From assembly GCA_045649685.1 (NCBI GenBank), contig JAZRQJ010000015.1, positions 1 through 64,000 on the forward strand: a DNA stretch of 64,000 nucleotides. Direction: 5' to 3'. Below are positions 25,168 to 34,232 of this stretch, in pieces. Under the pieces are notes generated by a model. It saw nothing but the letters and a program-made list of their open reading frames with translations. It made no database searches and had not been told where the DNA came from. The stretch's first letter is position 1; each line of letters opens with the position of its first letter. Made by a program: the position numbers and the translations under genes. This stretch comes from RUG12519 sp045649685 (GTDB lineage Bacteria > Bacillota > Clostridia > Oscillospirales > Ruminococcaceae).

Positions 25168-25413
25168 ATGAGAATTGAGAGCGGATTAATTGTAAAGTCT
25201 ATTGCTGGACATGATAAAGATAGATTTTATTTAGTTGTAAAAACTGAAGGTGAGCGTGCATTTATAGTTGACGGAAAGTTAAGAAAAATAGATTCACCAA
25301 AGCCTAAAAATTTTTTACATATAAGAGCTACTAATAAATTAGTTGATATAGAAAATTATAAAACAGATAAATCTATTAGGACTCTTTTACATGACTATAA
25401 CTATGCAGGATAA
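25168..25413 (+). CDS. KOW domain RNA-binding protein
   Basis: The 81-residue product MRIESGLIVKSIAGHDKDRF resembles the small KOW/L14e-like proteins found between map and infA in many Clostridia. The first half is a KOW-type beta barrel (AGHDKDRFYLVVK, then AFIVDGKLRKI). The function is unknown; RNA or ribosome binding is inferred from the fold and its place in the ribosomal operon. ATG 25168 follows TTGAGGTG; the GTG 9 nt upstream is also in frame. It begins 11 nt after map. Confidence 0.85.
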   Translation: MRIESGLIVKSIAGHDKDRFYLVVKTEGERAFIVDGKLRKIDSPKPKNFLHIRATNKLVDIENYKTDKSIRTLLHDYNYAG

Positions 25414-25442
25414 ATATGGTGTTGGAATCTTAGGAGGCTATT

Positions 25443-25661
25443 ATGGCAAAAGATGATGTTATTGAAATTGAGGGTAAAGTAGTTGAAGCTTTGCCTAACG
25501 CTACATTTCAAGTTGAACTTGAAAATGGCCATCGCATACTTGCTCACATATCTGGAAAGCTTAGGATGAATTTTATAAGAATCTTGGTTGGAGATAAAGT
25601 GACAGTTGAGATGTCGCCATATGATTTAACAAAAGGCAGGATAACCTGGCGTTCAAAATAA
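25443..25661 (+). CDS. infA: translation initiation factor IF-1
   Basis: IF-1 occupies the 30S A site during initiation. The 72-residue S1-type OB-fold product MAKDDVIEIEGKVVEALPNA has the usual length, RILAHISGKLRMNFIRI and the ending YDLTKGRITWRSK. TTAGGAGG precedes the ATG. Confidence 0.98.
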   Translation: MAKDDVIEIEGKVVEALPNATFQVELENGHRILAHISGKLRMNFIRILVGDKVTVEMSPYDLTKGRITWRSK

Positions 25662-25708
25662 AAATTGTAAAAACATAAGCATGTAAATTCGCAAGGGGGG
25701 TAATTTCT

Positions 25709-25822
25709 ATGAAAGTAAGGCCTTCAGTTAAGCCGATATGCGAAAAATGTAAGATAATTAAGCGTAAAGGGCGCGTAATGGTAATTTGTGAAAATAAAAA
25801 ACACAAACAAAGGCAAGGGTAG
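25709..25822 (+). CDS. rpmJ: 50S ribosomal protein L36, zinc-binding type
   Basis: A 37-codon gene lies between infA and rpsM, its normal place. The product starts MKVRPSVKPICEKCKIIKRK, with a CxxC pair, a later Cys (MVICEN) and His (KKHKQRQG) that together bind one zinc ion. AAGGGGGG precedes ATG 25709. Confidence 0.97.
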   Translation: MKVRPSVKPICEKCKIIKRKGRVMVICENKKHKQRQG

Positions 25823-25858
25823 AAATTGTAAAAAACAAAATAATATAGGAGGTGCAAT

Positions 25859-26227
25859 ATGGCTCGTATAGCTGGAGTTGACTTGCCAAGAGGAAAGCGA
25901 ATCGAGATAGGTTTGACTTATATATATGGTATTGGTTGTAGTACAGCAAAAAAGATTTTAGAAGCAACAGGTGTTAATCCAGATACTAGAGTTGTTGACT
26001 TAACAGAAGAGGATACATCTAAGCTTCGTGATTATATTGATAAAAACGTAAATGTTGAGGGAGATTTAAGACGAGAAGTTGGTTTGAATATAAAAAGGTT
26101 AATTGAAATCAACTGCTATCGTGGAAGACGCCATAGAATGGGATTGCCAGTTCGAGGTCAAAAAACAAAGACAAATGCTAGAACTAGAAAAGGTCCTAAG
26201 AAAACTATGGCTAATAAAAAGAAATAA
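25859..26227 (+). CDS. rpsM: 30S ribosomal protein S13
   Basis: S13 contacts the 50S subunit and P-site tRNA from the 30S head. The 122-residue product MARIAGVDLPRGKRIEIGLT has YGIGCSTAKKILEATG and the C-terminal signature RGRRHRMGLPVRGQKTKTNA. The site TAGGAGGTG lies just upstream. Confidence 0.98.
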   Translation: MARIAGVDLPRGKRIEIGLTYIYGIGCSTAKKILEATGVNPDTRVVDLTEEDTSKLRDYIDKNVNVEGDLRREVGLNIKRLIEINCYRGRRHRMGLPVRGQKTKTNARTRKGPKKTMANKKK

Positions 26228-26242
26228 TGGAGGAACAAGAAT

Positions 26243-26641
26243 ATGGCAAAGGTTGCTAAAAAAACGACTGTTCGTAGACGCAGAGAGCGTAAGAACATTC
26301 AAAATGGTGCTGTGCATATACAGTCTACTTTTAATAATACAATAGTAACTATTACAGATACAAAAGGTAATGCAATTTCTTGGGCTTCAGCTGGTGGTCT
26401 TGGTTTTCGTGGCAGCAGAAAATCTACTCCGTTTGCAGCACAAACTGCAGCAGAGAAAGCAGCCAAGGCAGCTATGGAACATGGATTAAAATCTGTTGAA
26501 GTTTTTGTAAAGGGACCGGGATCTGGTCGTGAGGCAGCAATTCGTGCATTGCAGTCTGCAGGATTGGAAGTTAGTATGATTAAAGACGTTACTCCAATTC
26601 CTCATAACGGATGTCGTCCTCCCAAGAGAAGACGTGTTTAA
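26243..26641 (+). CDS. rpsK: 30S ribosomal protein S11
   Basis: S11 lies on the 30S platform near the E site. The 132-residue product has GAVHIQSTFNNTIVTITD, the AWASAGGLGFRGSRKSTPF-type segment (here SWASAGGLGFRGSRK), GPGSGREAAIRAL and IPHNGCRPPKRRRV. It follows rpsM by 15 nt. Confidence 0.98.
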   Translation: MAKVAKKTTVRRRRERKNIQNGAVHIQSTFNNTIVTITDTKGNAISWASAGGLGFRGSRKSTPFAAQTAAEKAAKAAMEHGLKSVEVFVKGPGSGREAAIRALQSAGLEVSMIKDVTPIPHNGCRPPKRRRV

Positions 26642-26664
26642 TTTTAGATAGGGGGTAAAAGTTA

Positions 26665-27291
26665 ATGGCAAGATATACTGGAGCAGTATGTAGACTTTGC
26701 AGAAGAGAAGGCAAAAAACTCTTTTTAAAGGGAGAACGTTGCTATTCTGACAAATGCTCAGTCGCACGTAGAGAATATGCACCAGGTCAGCATGGTCAAG
26801 GAAGAAAGAAAATTTCTGAATATGGAATTCAGCTTAGAGCAAAACAAATGGCAAAACGTTATTATGGTGTTTTGGAAAGTCAGTTTGCAAAATATTTTGA
26901 TTTAGCTGAAAGAAAACCTGGTATGACTGGTGAGAATTTGCTTAGAATTTTGGAATCACGTTTAGATAACGTTGTATATAGTGCAGGTTTTGCATCATCT
27001 CGTGCAGAAGCAAAACAACTTATATTACATAATCATTTTACGCTTAATGGAAAGAAAGTTAATGTATCTTCAATTTTGGTTAAGCCAGGAGATGTTATTG
27101 AATTAAAATCTAATAGCAAATCTTCAGAAAAGTTTAAGGTAATATTAGAGAACTTTGCGTCTCGTCCAACACCAATGTGGATGAATGTTGATAAAGATGC
27201 TATGAAGATAACAATTGAGCGTCTTTGCAACCGTGATGAAGTTGGATTAGACGTTGCAGAACACTTGATAGTAGAGTTATATTCTAAATAG
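26665..27291 (+). CDS. rpsD: 30S ribosomal protein S4, zinc-binding form
   Basis: S4 nucleates 30S assembly and acts in decoding accuracy. The 208-residue product begins MARYTGAVCRLCRREGKKLF and contains a CxxC plus a CYSDKC pair, the zinc-binding (C+) form. The S4 RNA-binding domain RLDNVVYSAGFASSRAEAKQ and the ending AEHLIVELYSK are conserved. GGGGG is the ribosome binding site. A 119-nt spacer follows before rpoA. Confidence 0.97.
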   Translation: MARYTGAVCRLCRREGKKLFLKGERCYSDKCSVARREYAPGQHGQGRKKISEYGIQLRAKQMAKRYYGVLESQFAKYFDLAERKPGMTGENLLRILESRLDNVVYSAGFASSRAEAKQLILHNHFTLNGKKVNVSSILVKPGDVIELKSNSKSSEKFKVILENFASRPTPMWMNVDKDAMKITIERLCNRDEVGLDVAEHLIVELYSK

Positions 27292-27410
27292 TTTAAATTT
27301 AACATTTAGGGGAAGGCAGCGCAGGAAACTTGTTGTCTGGTTGTGTGGTTTTATATGAATTATATATCCTTGGAATATTGTTTTCTAAACTGCTTACAGG
27401 AGGTTTTTAA

Positions 27411-28361
27411 ATGATAGAAATCGAAAGGCCAAAAGTTGAGACAACTGGAATGAAGGCGGATGGCACATACGGTAAACTGGTTCTTGAACCGCTCGAACGT
27501 GGTTTTGGGGTGACGCTTGGTAATTCACTTAGACGAGTTTTGTTGTCTTCACTTCCGGGTACTGCGGTGACGTCCATTAAAATAGACGGAGTACAGCATG
27601 AATTTACAACTATTCCTGGTGTTAAAGAGGATATAACTGAAATAACTTTAAATATTAAAGGCTTGGTAGCTAAAATACATGGAGATTCACCTAAAGTGGT
27701 TTATATAAATGCAGAAGGTGAAGGAGAAGTAACTGCTGCAGATATTCAAGCAGATTCTGATGTTGAAATTTTAGATCCTAACATGCATATTGCAACGTTA
27801 GATCGAGGTGCCAAGTTAAATATGGAACTTGTTATTGACCGTGGTAGAGGATATGTGTCTGCTGAAAAAAATAAGATGAATAGTTCTAATGAAATCGGTG
27901 TTATTCCTGTAGATAGTATATATACACCAGTTATTAAGGTTAATTATTCTGTTGAGAATACGCGTGTAGGACAAGTAACAGATTATGATAAGTTAACTTT
28001 GGAAGTTTGGACTGATGGAACAATATCGGCTAAAGAATCTATATCTTTGGCAGCCAAGATTCTCAATGAACATCTCAATTTGTTCGTTAATTTATCAGAA
28101 GAAGAGTATATGGAAAAGATAATGGTTGAAAAAGAAGAAGAGGGTAAAGAAAAATCGCTTGAGATGACCATTGAGGAGCTTGATTTATCTGTTCGTTCTT
28201 TTAACTGTTTGAAGAGAGCAGGAATAAACACGGTTGAAGATCTAATTAATCATACTGAAGAAGATATGATGAAAGTTAGAAATTTGGGAAGAAAATCTTT
28301 AGATGAAGTTGTATTAAAATTAAAGTCATTGGGATATGATTTGAAACCTAATGAAGAATAA
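27411..28361 (+). CDS. rpoA: RNA polymerase subunit alpha
   Basis: Alpha dimerises to start RNA polymerase assembly, and its C-terminal domain binds UP elements and activators. The 316-residue product has the N-terminal domain signature LEPLERGFGVTLGNSLRRVL, and a C-terminal domain with ELDLSVRSFNCLKRAGI and MMKVRNLGRKSLDEV. ACAGGAGG precedes ATG 27411. The spacer before it (27292-27410) has no obvious promoter. Confidence 0.98.
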   Translation: MIEIERPKVETTGMKADGTYGKLVLEPLERGFGVTLGNSLRRVLLSSLPGTAVTSIKIDGVQHEFTTIPGVKEDITEITLNIKGLVAKIHGDSPKVVYINAEGEGEVTAADIQADSDVEILDPNMHIATLDRGAKLNMELVIDRGRGYVSAEKNKMNSSNEIGVIPVDSIYTPVIKVNYSVENTRVGQVTDYDKLTLEVWTDGTISAKESISLAAKILNEHLNLFVNLSEEEYMEKIMVEKEEEGKEKSLEMTIEELDLSVRSFNCLKRAGINTVEDLINHTEEDMMKVRNLGRKSLDEVVLKLKSLGYDLKPNEE

Positions 28362-28383
28362 AGTCCGTAAGGGGTGATTGAGA

Positions 28384-28725
28384 ATGGCAGGTAGAAGAAA
28401 GCTTGGTAGAGCATCGGATAGTAGAAGAGCTATGTTAAGAGCTATGGTTACTTTTTTGTTGGAAAATGGAAAAATAGAAACAACAGTTACTAGAGCTAAA
28501 GAAGTTCGCTCAATGGCTGAAAAAATGATAACATTAGGAAAACAAAATAACTTACATTCAAAGCGTCAAGTTATGGCGTATGTAACAAAAGAGTCAGTAA
28601 CTAAAAAGTTATTTGATGAAATAGCACCTAAATATAATGATAAACAAGGTGGATATACAAGTATAGTTAAAATTGGTCCTCGTCGTGGGGATGCTGCAGA
28701 GATGGCAATAATTAAACTTGTGTAG
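28384..28725 (+). CDS. rplQ: 50S ribosomal protein L17
   Basis: L17 lies near the peptide tunnel exit and is usually the last gene of the alpha operon, as here. The 113-residue product begins MAGRRKLGRASDSRRAMLRA and has the signature ITLGKQNNLHSKRQVMAYV. I chose ATG 28384; an in-frame TTG two codons earlier is less typical. A strong terminator follows. Confidence 0.97.
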   Translation: MAGRRKLGRASDSRRAMLRAMVTFLLENGKIETTVTRAKEVRSMAEKMITLGKQNNLHSKRQVMAYVTKESVTKKLFDEIAPKYNDKQGGYTSIVKIGPRRGDAAEMAIIKLV

Positions 28726-28740
28726 TATATATTATTTTAA

Positions 28741-28774
28741 AAAGATCAGGTATTGTTTATACTTGATCTTTTTT
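28741..28774 (+). terminator. intrinsic terminator of the ribosomal superoperon
   Basis: AAAGATCAGGTAT pairs with ATACTTGATCTTT (13 bp with one G-U) around a 5-nt loop and continues into T residues. It ends the unit that begins with rpsJ. Confidence 0.9.
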
Positions 28775-28846
28775 ATATTAAATAAAAACTATATTATTTT
28801 TAAAAGATTTAAGCTTAAAATACGAAGACTGGAATAGCTAGTTTAT

Positions 28847-28874
28847 TTGACAATTCATTGATATGTGATATAAT
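28847..28874 (+). promoter_or_regulatory. sigma-A promoter of the rhamnose polysaccharide locus
   Basis: A perfect TTGACA at 28847-28852 and a perfect TATAAT at 28869-28874 are 16 nt apart, with a TG extended -10. It lies 48 nt before the first glycosyltransferase. No other terminator is evident until 38467, so it may drive nine genes. Confidence 0.8.
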
Positions 28875-28921
28875 GTAGTGGTGAATTTGTGCATTATAAA
28901 AAAGTAGAATTTGGAGACCAT

Positions 28922-29782
28922 ATGGATCTGTCAATAATAATAGTAAATTACAATACATCTTTGATTACACAAAATGCCATTAGATCTATTATAGATACAA
29001 TAGAGGAATTAGAATATGAAATTTTAGTAGTTGATAATTCTACTGAAGGAAATGGTTTGTGCTTTGAGGATGATAGAGTAAGAATTTTTAATGTTGAGAA
29101 TAAAGGCTTTGGAAATGCGTGCAATATTGGTGTGAATAATGCACTGGGCAAATATATTCTGTTTCTTAATTCAGATACAATCTTGAATAAAGGTACTGTG
29201 GACGAAGCTTTTTCTTATATTTCTAAAGATGATAGTATAGGGGCTCTTGGAGTTAGACAGCTGTTGCCTGATGGGAGGCTAGATGATGGTTGTAAGAGGG
29301 GATTTCCTACTCCAATGAATTCGCTATATTATTTTTTGGGATTCAGCAAAAAATATCCTCATTCCAAAAAGTATGCGGCATATAAACAGACGTTTATTGA
29401 TGAACACAGTGTTGCTGATGTAGATTGCATTTCTGGGGCGTTCATGCTTATGAGGCGAGAAGTTTTTAATTTTGTTCTGGGATTTGATGAGGATTATTTT
29501 ATGTATGGTGAAGATGTAGATTTATGCTATAGATTAAGGCAAAAAGGCTTTAGAATTGTGTATTATGGAAAAGTGTTCTTTACTCATTTGAAAGGTGAGA
29601 GTGGAGTAAATAGTTTATTTGTTTTAAAACATTTTTATGAAAGTATGCAAATATTTTACGATAAACATTATAGGAAAAAGTATTGTTTTGTTGTTGGTTT
29701 GTTGGTTAAAATTGGAATAAAGGTTAAATATTTTTTGGCAAGGCGTGCGCTTGTAAAAAAAGGTGAAATTCGAGATGGTTGA
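28922..29782 (+). CDS. family 2 glycosyltransferase (rhamnosyltransferase-like)
   Basis: The 286-residue product has the GT-A fold start LSIIIVNYNTSLITQNAI, the nucleotide-sugar DxD-type motif FLNSDTILNKG near residue 80, DCISGAFMLMRREVF near residue 170 and YGEDVDLCYRLRQKG near residue 197, as in WbbL-like rhamnosyltransferases that use dTDP-L-rhamnose. ATG 28922 follows TTGGAGA; a GTG at 28889 is also in frame. It overlaps the next glycosyltransferase gene by 8 nt. Acceptor specificity cannot be told from the sequence. Confidence 0.88.
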   Translation: MDLSIIIVNYNTSLITQNAIRSIIDTIEELEYEILVVDNSTEGNGLCFEDDRVRIFNVENKGFGNACNIGVNNALGKYILFLNSDTILNKGTVDEAFSYISKDDSIGALGVRQLLPDGRLDDGCKRGFPTPMNSLYYFLGFSKKYPHSKKYAAYKQTFIDEHSVADVDCISGAFMLMRREVFNFVLGFDEDYFMYGEDVDLCYRLRQKGFRIVYYGKVFFTHLKGESGVNSLFVLKHFYESMQIFYDKHYRKKYCFVVGLLVKIGIKVKYFLARRALVKKGEIRDG

Positions 29783-30698
29783 TATTTTATTGACAACTTA
29801 TAATGGTGAAAAATATTTGCGTAGTCAGATTGATTCGATTTTTGCTCAAACATACACCGATTGGAAAATTATGGTTATTGATGATTGTTCGACGGACAAA
29901 ACTTGCTCTATAATTGATGAATATATAAATAAATATCCAGGGAAGATAGAACTTTATAGGAATAATAAAAATTCTGGGAATCCAGCTTTGAATTTTTTTA
30001 AATTATTGAGTATGTCTAAATCAGAGTATGTTATGTTTTGCGATCAAGACGATGTTTGGTTGGAAAATAAGATAGATTTAACTATTAATGTTATGAAAGA
30101 TTTGGAAAATAAGAATGAACAGTTACCTGTTTTAGTGCATACGGATTTGAAAGTGGTTGATTCTAAATTAAATGTTTTGTCTGAGTCTATGTTTAAGTAT
30201 CAAAAGTTGGATTCAAATGCAAAAACTTTAAAAGAGATTATTGTGCAGAATAATGTGACTGGATGTACTGTTATGTTAAATAGGAAGTTGATTTCTATGT
30301 GCTGCAATATTCCCGAAAATGTTATAATGCATGATTGGTGGGTGGCTTTGATTGCTGCGGCGTTTGGAATAATTGGTTTTGTTGATGAATCTACCATATT
30401 ATATAGACAGCACGAATCAAATCAGGTTGGATCTAAAAATGCTTCTAGTGTTTCGTTCTTGTTTAATAAGATTTTGCATGGTGGAGAAATAAAAAAATCA
30501 ATACTGGCTACATATTCTCAGTGTGAAGCGTTTTTAAATAGATATTCTAGCGACTTATCTTTAAATCAGAAAAATATGTTGGAAAGTTATTTGATGGTTG
30601 CTTGTGGAAATAAATTAAAGCGAATTAAGCGGTTGCTTTGCGGAGGTTTTTTAAAATATGGTTTTGTTAGAAAATTAGGTCAAATTATATATGTGTAA
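29775..30698 (+). CDS. family 2 glycosyltransferase
   Basis: The 307-residue product opens MVDILLTTYNGEKYLRSQID, with the donor-site Asp in VIDDCSTDKTC and the metal-binding FCDQDDVWLENK near residue 95, followed by MHDWWVALIAAAFG. This pattern is shared by RgpB/WaaV-type rhamnosyl- and hexosyltransferases. It overlaps the preceding gene by 8 nt, so the two are coupled. It is cytoplasmic or membrane-associated and probably adds a sugar to the repeat unit exported downstream. Confidence 0.87.
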   Translation: MVDILLTTYNGEKYLRSQIDSIFAQTYTDWKIMVIDDCSTDKTCSIIDEYINKYPGKIELYRNNKNSGNPALNFFKLLSMSKSEYVMFCDQDDVWLENKIDLTINVMKDLENKNEQLPVLVHTDLKVVDSKLNVLSESMFKYQKLDSNAKTLKEIIVQNNVTGCTVMLNRKLISMCCNIPENVIMHDWWVALIAAAFGIIGFVDESTILYRQHESNQVGSKNASSVSFLFNKILHGGEIKKSILATYSQCEAFLNRYSSDLSLNQKNMLESYLMVACGNKLKRIKRLLCGGFLKYGFVRKLGQIIYV

Positions 30699-30737
30699 TT
30701 TGATGGAATTTTTAGTTTGATTTGAGGTGTGTTTTAA

Positions 30738-31616
30738 ATGAAAGGAATTGTTTTGGCTGGAGGGGCTGGAACGAGATTATATCCGTCTACAAGAGCTTGT
30801 TCAAAGCAGATGTTAACAGTTTATGATAAACCCATGATATATTATCCAGTGTCCACACTTATGTTGGCTGGAATAAGAGATATATTGATTATATCAACTC
30901 CTCGCGATATTGGCTTTTTTAAAGAATTGTTTGGTGACGGAAGTCAACTTGGTTTAAATTTTTCTTATGCTGTTCAAGATGAACCTAGGGGACTTGCAGA
31001 GGCTTTTATATTGGGAGCAGATTTTATAGGTAATGATAATGTGTGTCTTGTTTTAGGTGATAATATATTTTATGGTAATAAACTTTCTGTTTCGTTAAAG
31101 CACGCAGCTTCTAGAAAAGATGGAGCTACAATATTTGGATATCATGTAAGTAATCCTAGTGATTTTGGTGTTGTTGATTTTAATGATGACGGAGTTGTTG
31201 TGGGAATAGAGGAAAAACCTGAAAATCCTAAATCAAACTATGCTGTTCCAGGATTATATTTCTACGACAATAATGTGGTAGAAATAGCAAAAAGCGTCAT
31301 TCCTTCTGCCAGAGGAGAACTTGAAATAACTTCTGTAAATAATGTTTATTTGAGGGAAGGAAAATTAAGAGTTGAGTTGTTTGGAAGAGGAATGGCTTGG
31401 TTAGATACTGGAACACATAGGGCTATGTTGGAAGCTGCAAACTTTATAGAAACAGTTCAAACAAGACAGGGACTTTTCGTTGCTTGTTTAGAGGAAATAG
31501 CTTATATTAATGGATTTATCACAAAAGAACAATTATTAAAAATGGGTAAATCTATGAGCAAAAATGAATATGGTAAATATTTAATTGAAGTTGCAAATGG
31601 AAAAATCAACCTTTAA
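30738..31616 (+). CDS. rfbA: glucose-1-phosphate thymidylyltransferase
   Basis: RfbA/RmlA makes dTDP-glucose from dTTP and glucose-1-phosphate, the first step to dTDP-L-rhamnose. The 292-residue product has the nucleotide-binding GIVLAGGAGTRLYPSTRACS, the SKQMLTVYDKPMIYYP segment, VLGDNIFYG and GMAWLDTGTH, all family marks. It precedes rfbD by about 12 nt. Confidence 0.97.
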   Translation: MKGIVLAGGAGTRLYPSTRACSKQMLTVYDKPMIYYPVSTLMLAGIRDILIISTPRDIGFFKELFGDGSQLGLNFSYAVQDEPRGLAEAFILGADFIGNDNVCLVLGDNIFYGNKLSVSLKHAASRKDGATIFGYHVSNPSDFGVVDFNDDGVVVGIEEKPENPKSNYAVPGLYFYDNNVVEIAKSVIPSARGELEITSVNNVYLREGKLRVELFGRGMAWLDTGTHRAMLEAANFIETVQTRQGLFVACLEEIAYINGFITKEQLLKMGKSMSKNEYGKYLIEVANGKINL

Positions 31617-31630
31617 AAAGGAGTGTTTTG

Positions 31631-32515
31631 GTGAATAATATAATAGTAACTGGTGCTAATGGTCAATTAGGAACGGAAATTATAGATATTATGACTAGTG
31701 GAAAATCGGAATTAGGTCAGCTTAGCTCTTTTTATAAAAATTGTAATGTTATTGGTACCGATATAGATGATTTAGATATAAGTGATTTAGATAAAACAAT
31801 TGAATTTATTGAAAATAATAAGCCATATGCTATTGTTAACTGTGCAGCTATGACGAATGTTGATGGCTGTGAAACTAATATTGATGGTGCGTTTAAAGCA
31901 AATGCCATTGGACCAAGAAATTTGGCTATTGCTTGTGAAAAAATAGGGGCAAAGATATTGCAAGTTTCAACTGATTATGTTTTTGACGGCATGGGGAAAT
32001 CACCTTACATTGAAGCTGATATGGTAAATCCTAATAGTGTGTATGGCGCTAGCAAAAATTTAGGTGAAAAATATGTTCGTGAATTTTGCAATAGGTGGTT
32101 TATTACAAGAACGGCTTGGCTATATGGTTATAAAGGAAATAATTTTGTAAAAACAATAGTTAAATTGGCTAGAGAAAAAGGATTTTTGAAAGTAGTTGAT
32201 GATCAGGTTGGAAATCCTACAAATGCTGCAGATCTTGCGTGGCATATTTGTAAACTTATAATTACTGATGAGTATGGAATATATCATTGCACTGGTAGAG
32301 GGGAATGTTCTTGGTATGATTTTGCACGTGAAATAGTTAAATGTTTTAACTTGGATGCAACAGTTGAGCCGTGTTCAACTGAAGAATTTCCTAGACCAGC
32401 GCGTAGGCCAAAATATTCTTCTTTAGATAATTTTATGCTAAAGTTGACTATTGGAGATGAATTTAGAGATTGGAAAGATGCGATAAAAGAGTATTCTAAA
32501 CATGTTGAAATTTAA
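31631..32515 (+). CDS. rfbD: dTDP-4-dehydrorhamnose reductase
   Basis: RfbD/RmlD performs the last, NAD(P)H-dependent step to dTDP-L-rhamnose. The 294-residue product has the Rossmann motif VTGANGQLGTE, STDYVFDGMGKSPY near residue 115 and the catalytic YxxxK in VYGASKNLGEKY, with FITRTAWLYG after it. I chose GTG 31631, 8 nt after AAAAAGGAG; TTG 31628 directly before it is the alternative. Confidence 0.95.
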   Translation: MNNIIVTGANGQLGTEIIDIMTSGKSELGQLSSFYKNCNVIGTDIDDLDISDLDKTIEFIENNKPYAIVNCAAMTNVDGCETNIDGAFKANAIGPRNLAIACEKIGAKILQVSTDYVFDGMGKSPYIEADMVNPNSVYGASKNLGEKYVREFCNRWFITRTAWLYGYKGNNFVKTIVKLAREKGFLKVVDDQVGNPTNAADLAWHICKLIITDEYGIYHCTGRGECSWYDFAREIVKCFNLDATVEPCSTEEFPRPARRPKYSSLDNFMLKLTIGDEFRDWKDAIKEYSKHVEI

Positions 32516-32566
32516 AGGTTGTGCTGAATTATAGTAATTTTATTTTTTATTGGAAGGATGTAAAAT

Positions 32567-33625
32567 ATGAAAACTTATTTAGTTACTGGTGGAGCAGGTT
32601 TTATTGGATCTAATTTTGTTATATATATGCTTAATAAATATAATGATGTTAGAATTATAAACATAGATAGTTTAACTTATGCTGGAAATTTAGAAAATTT
32701 GAAATCTGTTGAAAATAACCCTAATTATGAGTTTATTCAAGCGGATATATGTGATAAAGATGCTATTAATGCAATTTTTGATAAAAACGACATTGATTAT
32801 GTTGTTAATTTTGCAGCAGAAAGTCATGTAGATCGCAGTATTGAAAATCCCGAAGTATTTGTTCAAACTAACGTTTTAGGAACTTTAACACTTCTTTGTG
32901 CTGCTAAAAAAGCATGGTCTGTTGGCGATGATGTTTATAAAGATGGTGTTAAATATTTGCAAGTTTCTACTGATGAGGTTTATGGTTCTTTGGGACCAGA
33001 CGGATATTTTTTAGAAACAACGCCTCTAGATCCGCATAGTCCATATTCATCATCTAAAGCTTCAGCTGATTTGGTTGTTAAAGCATATTTTGATACATAC
33101 AAGTTTCCTATGAATATAACCAGATGTTCAAATAATTATGGACCTTTCCAATTTCCTGAGAAATTAATTCCTTTGATGATAAATAATGCTTTGTCTCATA
33201 AAAATTTGCCAATATATGGTGATGGGATGCAAATTAGGGACTGGTTGTTCGTTGAGGATCATTGTAAAGCTATTGATATGGTAATAAGAGGTGGAAAATT
33301 AGGAGAAGTTTATAATGTTGGTGGACATAACGAGAGGCCAAATGTTAAGATTGTTGAGACTATTATTGATTATATAAAAAATAATGTTGATGATAGTGTT
33401 GGCAGTCATTTAATTAAATATGTTGAGGATAGAAAAGGTCATGATAGACGTTATGGGATTGCTCCGGATAAAATAAAAGAAGATTTGGGATGGTATCCTG
33501 AAACCACATTTGAGGTTGGAATTCAGAAAACTATAAAGTGGTATCTTGACAACATGGATTGGATGAAAAATGTAACTTCTGGTGAATATCAAAAATATTA
33601 CGAAAAAATGTATTCAAAAAAATAG
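32567..33625 (+). CDS. rfbB: dTDP-glucose 4,6-dehydratase
   Basis: RfbB/RmlB converts dTDP-glucose to dTDP-4-keto-6-deoxyglucose. The 352-residue product has the NAD-binding TGGAGFIGSNFV, FAAESHVDRSI, STDEVYGSLGPDG, the YSSSKASADLVVKAY catalytic segment and TRCSNNYGPFQFPEKLIPL. It is full length. The order in this locus is A, D, B, C. Confidence 0.97.
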   Translation: MKTYLVTGGAGFIGSNFVIYMLNKYNDVRIINIDSLTYAGNLENLKSVENNPNYEFIQADICDKDAINAIFDKNDIDYVVNFAAESHVDRSIENPEVFVQTNVLGTLTLLCAAKKAWSVGDDVYKDGVKYLQVSTDEVYGSLGPDGYFLETTPLDPHSPYSSSKASADLVVKAYFDTYKFPMNITRCSNNYGPFQFPEKLIPLMINNALSHKNLPIYGDGMQIRDWLFVEDHCKAIDMVIRGGKLGEVYNVGGHNERPNVKIVETIIDYIKNNVDDSVGSHLIKYVEDRKGHDRRYGIAPDKIKEDLGWYPETTFEVGIQKTIKWYLDNMDWMKNVTSGEYQKYYEKMYSKK

Positions 33626-33641
33626 AGGAGTTGTTTTTGAA

Positions 33642-34193
33642 TTGGGAAGATTTAAATTTACGGAAACTGGAATAGACGGTTTAACTGTGATTGACATAGA
33701 ACCTTTTGGTGATTCTAGAGGATATTTTATGGAAACTTATAATCAAGAGGATTTTGTAAAAGCAGGCTTAGATATGAAATTTGTTCAAACCAACGAATCT
33801 AAGTCTACTAAAGGCGTGTTGAGAGGGCTTCACTTTCAAAAAAAGTTCCCGCAAGGTAAGTTAGTTCGTTGCATTGAAGGGGAAGTTTTTGATGTTGCTG
33901 TTGATTTGAGACCAGGTTCTAAAACTTTTGGCAAATGGCATGGCGTGATTTTATCTGAGTCAAATTTTCGAGAATTTTATATTCCAGAAGGTTTTGCACA
34001 CGGTTTTTATGTTTTAACTGATATTGCAAAATTTGAATATCAAGTTACCAATTTATATCATCCGGAAGACGAGGGAGCTTTATTTTGGAATGATCCTAAA
34101 ATTGGAATTAATTGGCCAATAATTGAGGGAACACAGCCCCTTTTGTCAGATAAAGATATGAAAAATCCATTGTTAGATGAGATAGAGTTTTAG
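33642..34193 (+). CDS. rfbC: dTDP-4-dehydrorhamnose 3,5-epimerase
   Basis: RfbC/RmlC epimerises C3 and C5 of the keto sugar before RfbD. The cupin product has DSRGYFMETYNQEDF, GVLRGLHFQKKFPQGKLVRC with the catalytic His, DLRPGSKTFGKWHG and PEGFAHGFYVL. I chose TTG 33642, which gives a 183-residue protein of normal family length and follows GAGGAG at 33625-33630. The frame stays open upstream into rfbB, so a longer product cannot be excluded, but the extra residues are not family-like. Confidence 0.93.
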   Translation: MGRFKFTETGIDGLTVIDIEPFGDSRGYFMETYNQEDFVKAGLDMKFVQTNESKSTKGVLRGLHFQKKFPQGKLVRCIEGEVFDVAVDLRPGSKTFGKWHGVILSESNFREFYIPEGFAHGFYVLTDIAKFEYQVTNLYHPEDEGALFWNDPKIGINWPIIEGTQPLLSDKDMKNPLLDEIEF

Positions 34194-34232
34194 ATTTATA
34201 TTTGTGTTTTTTGTTAAGGAGTTGAAATTATT

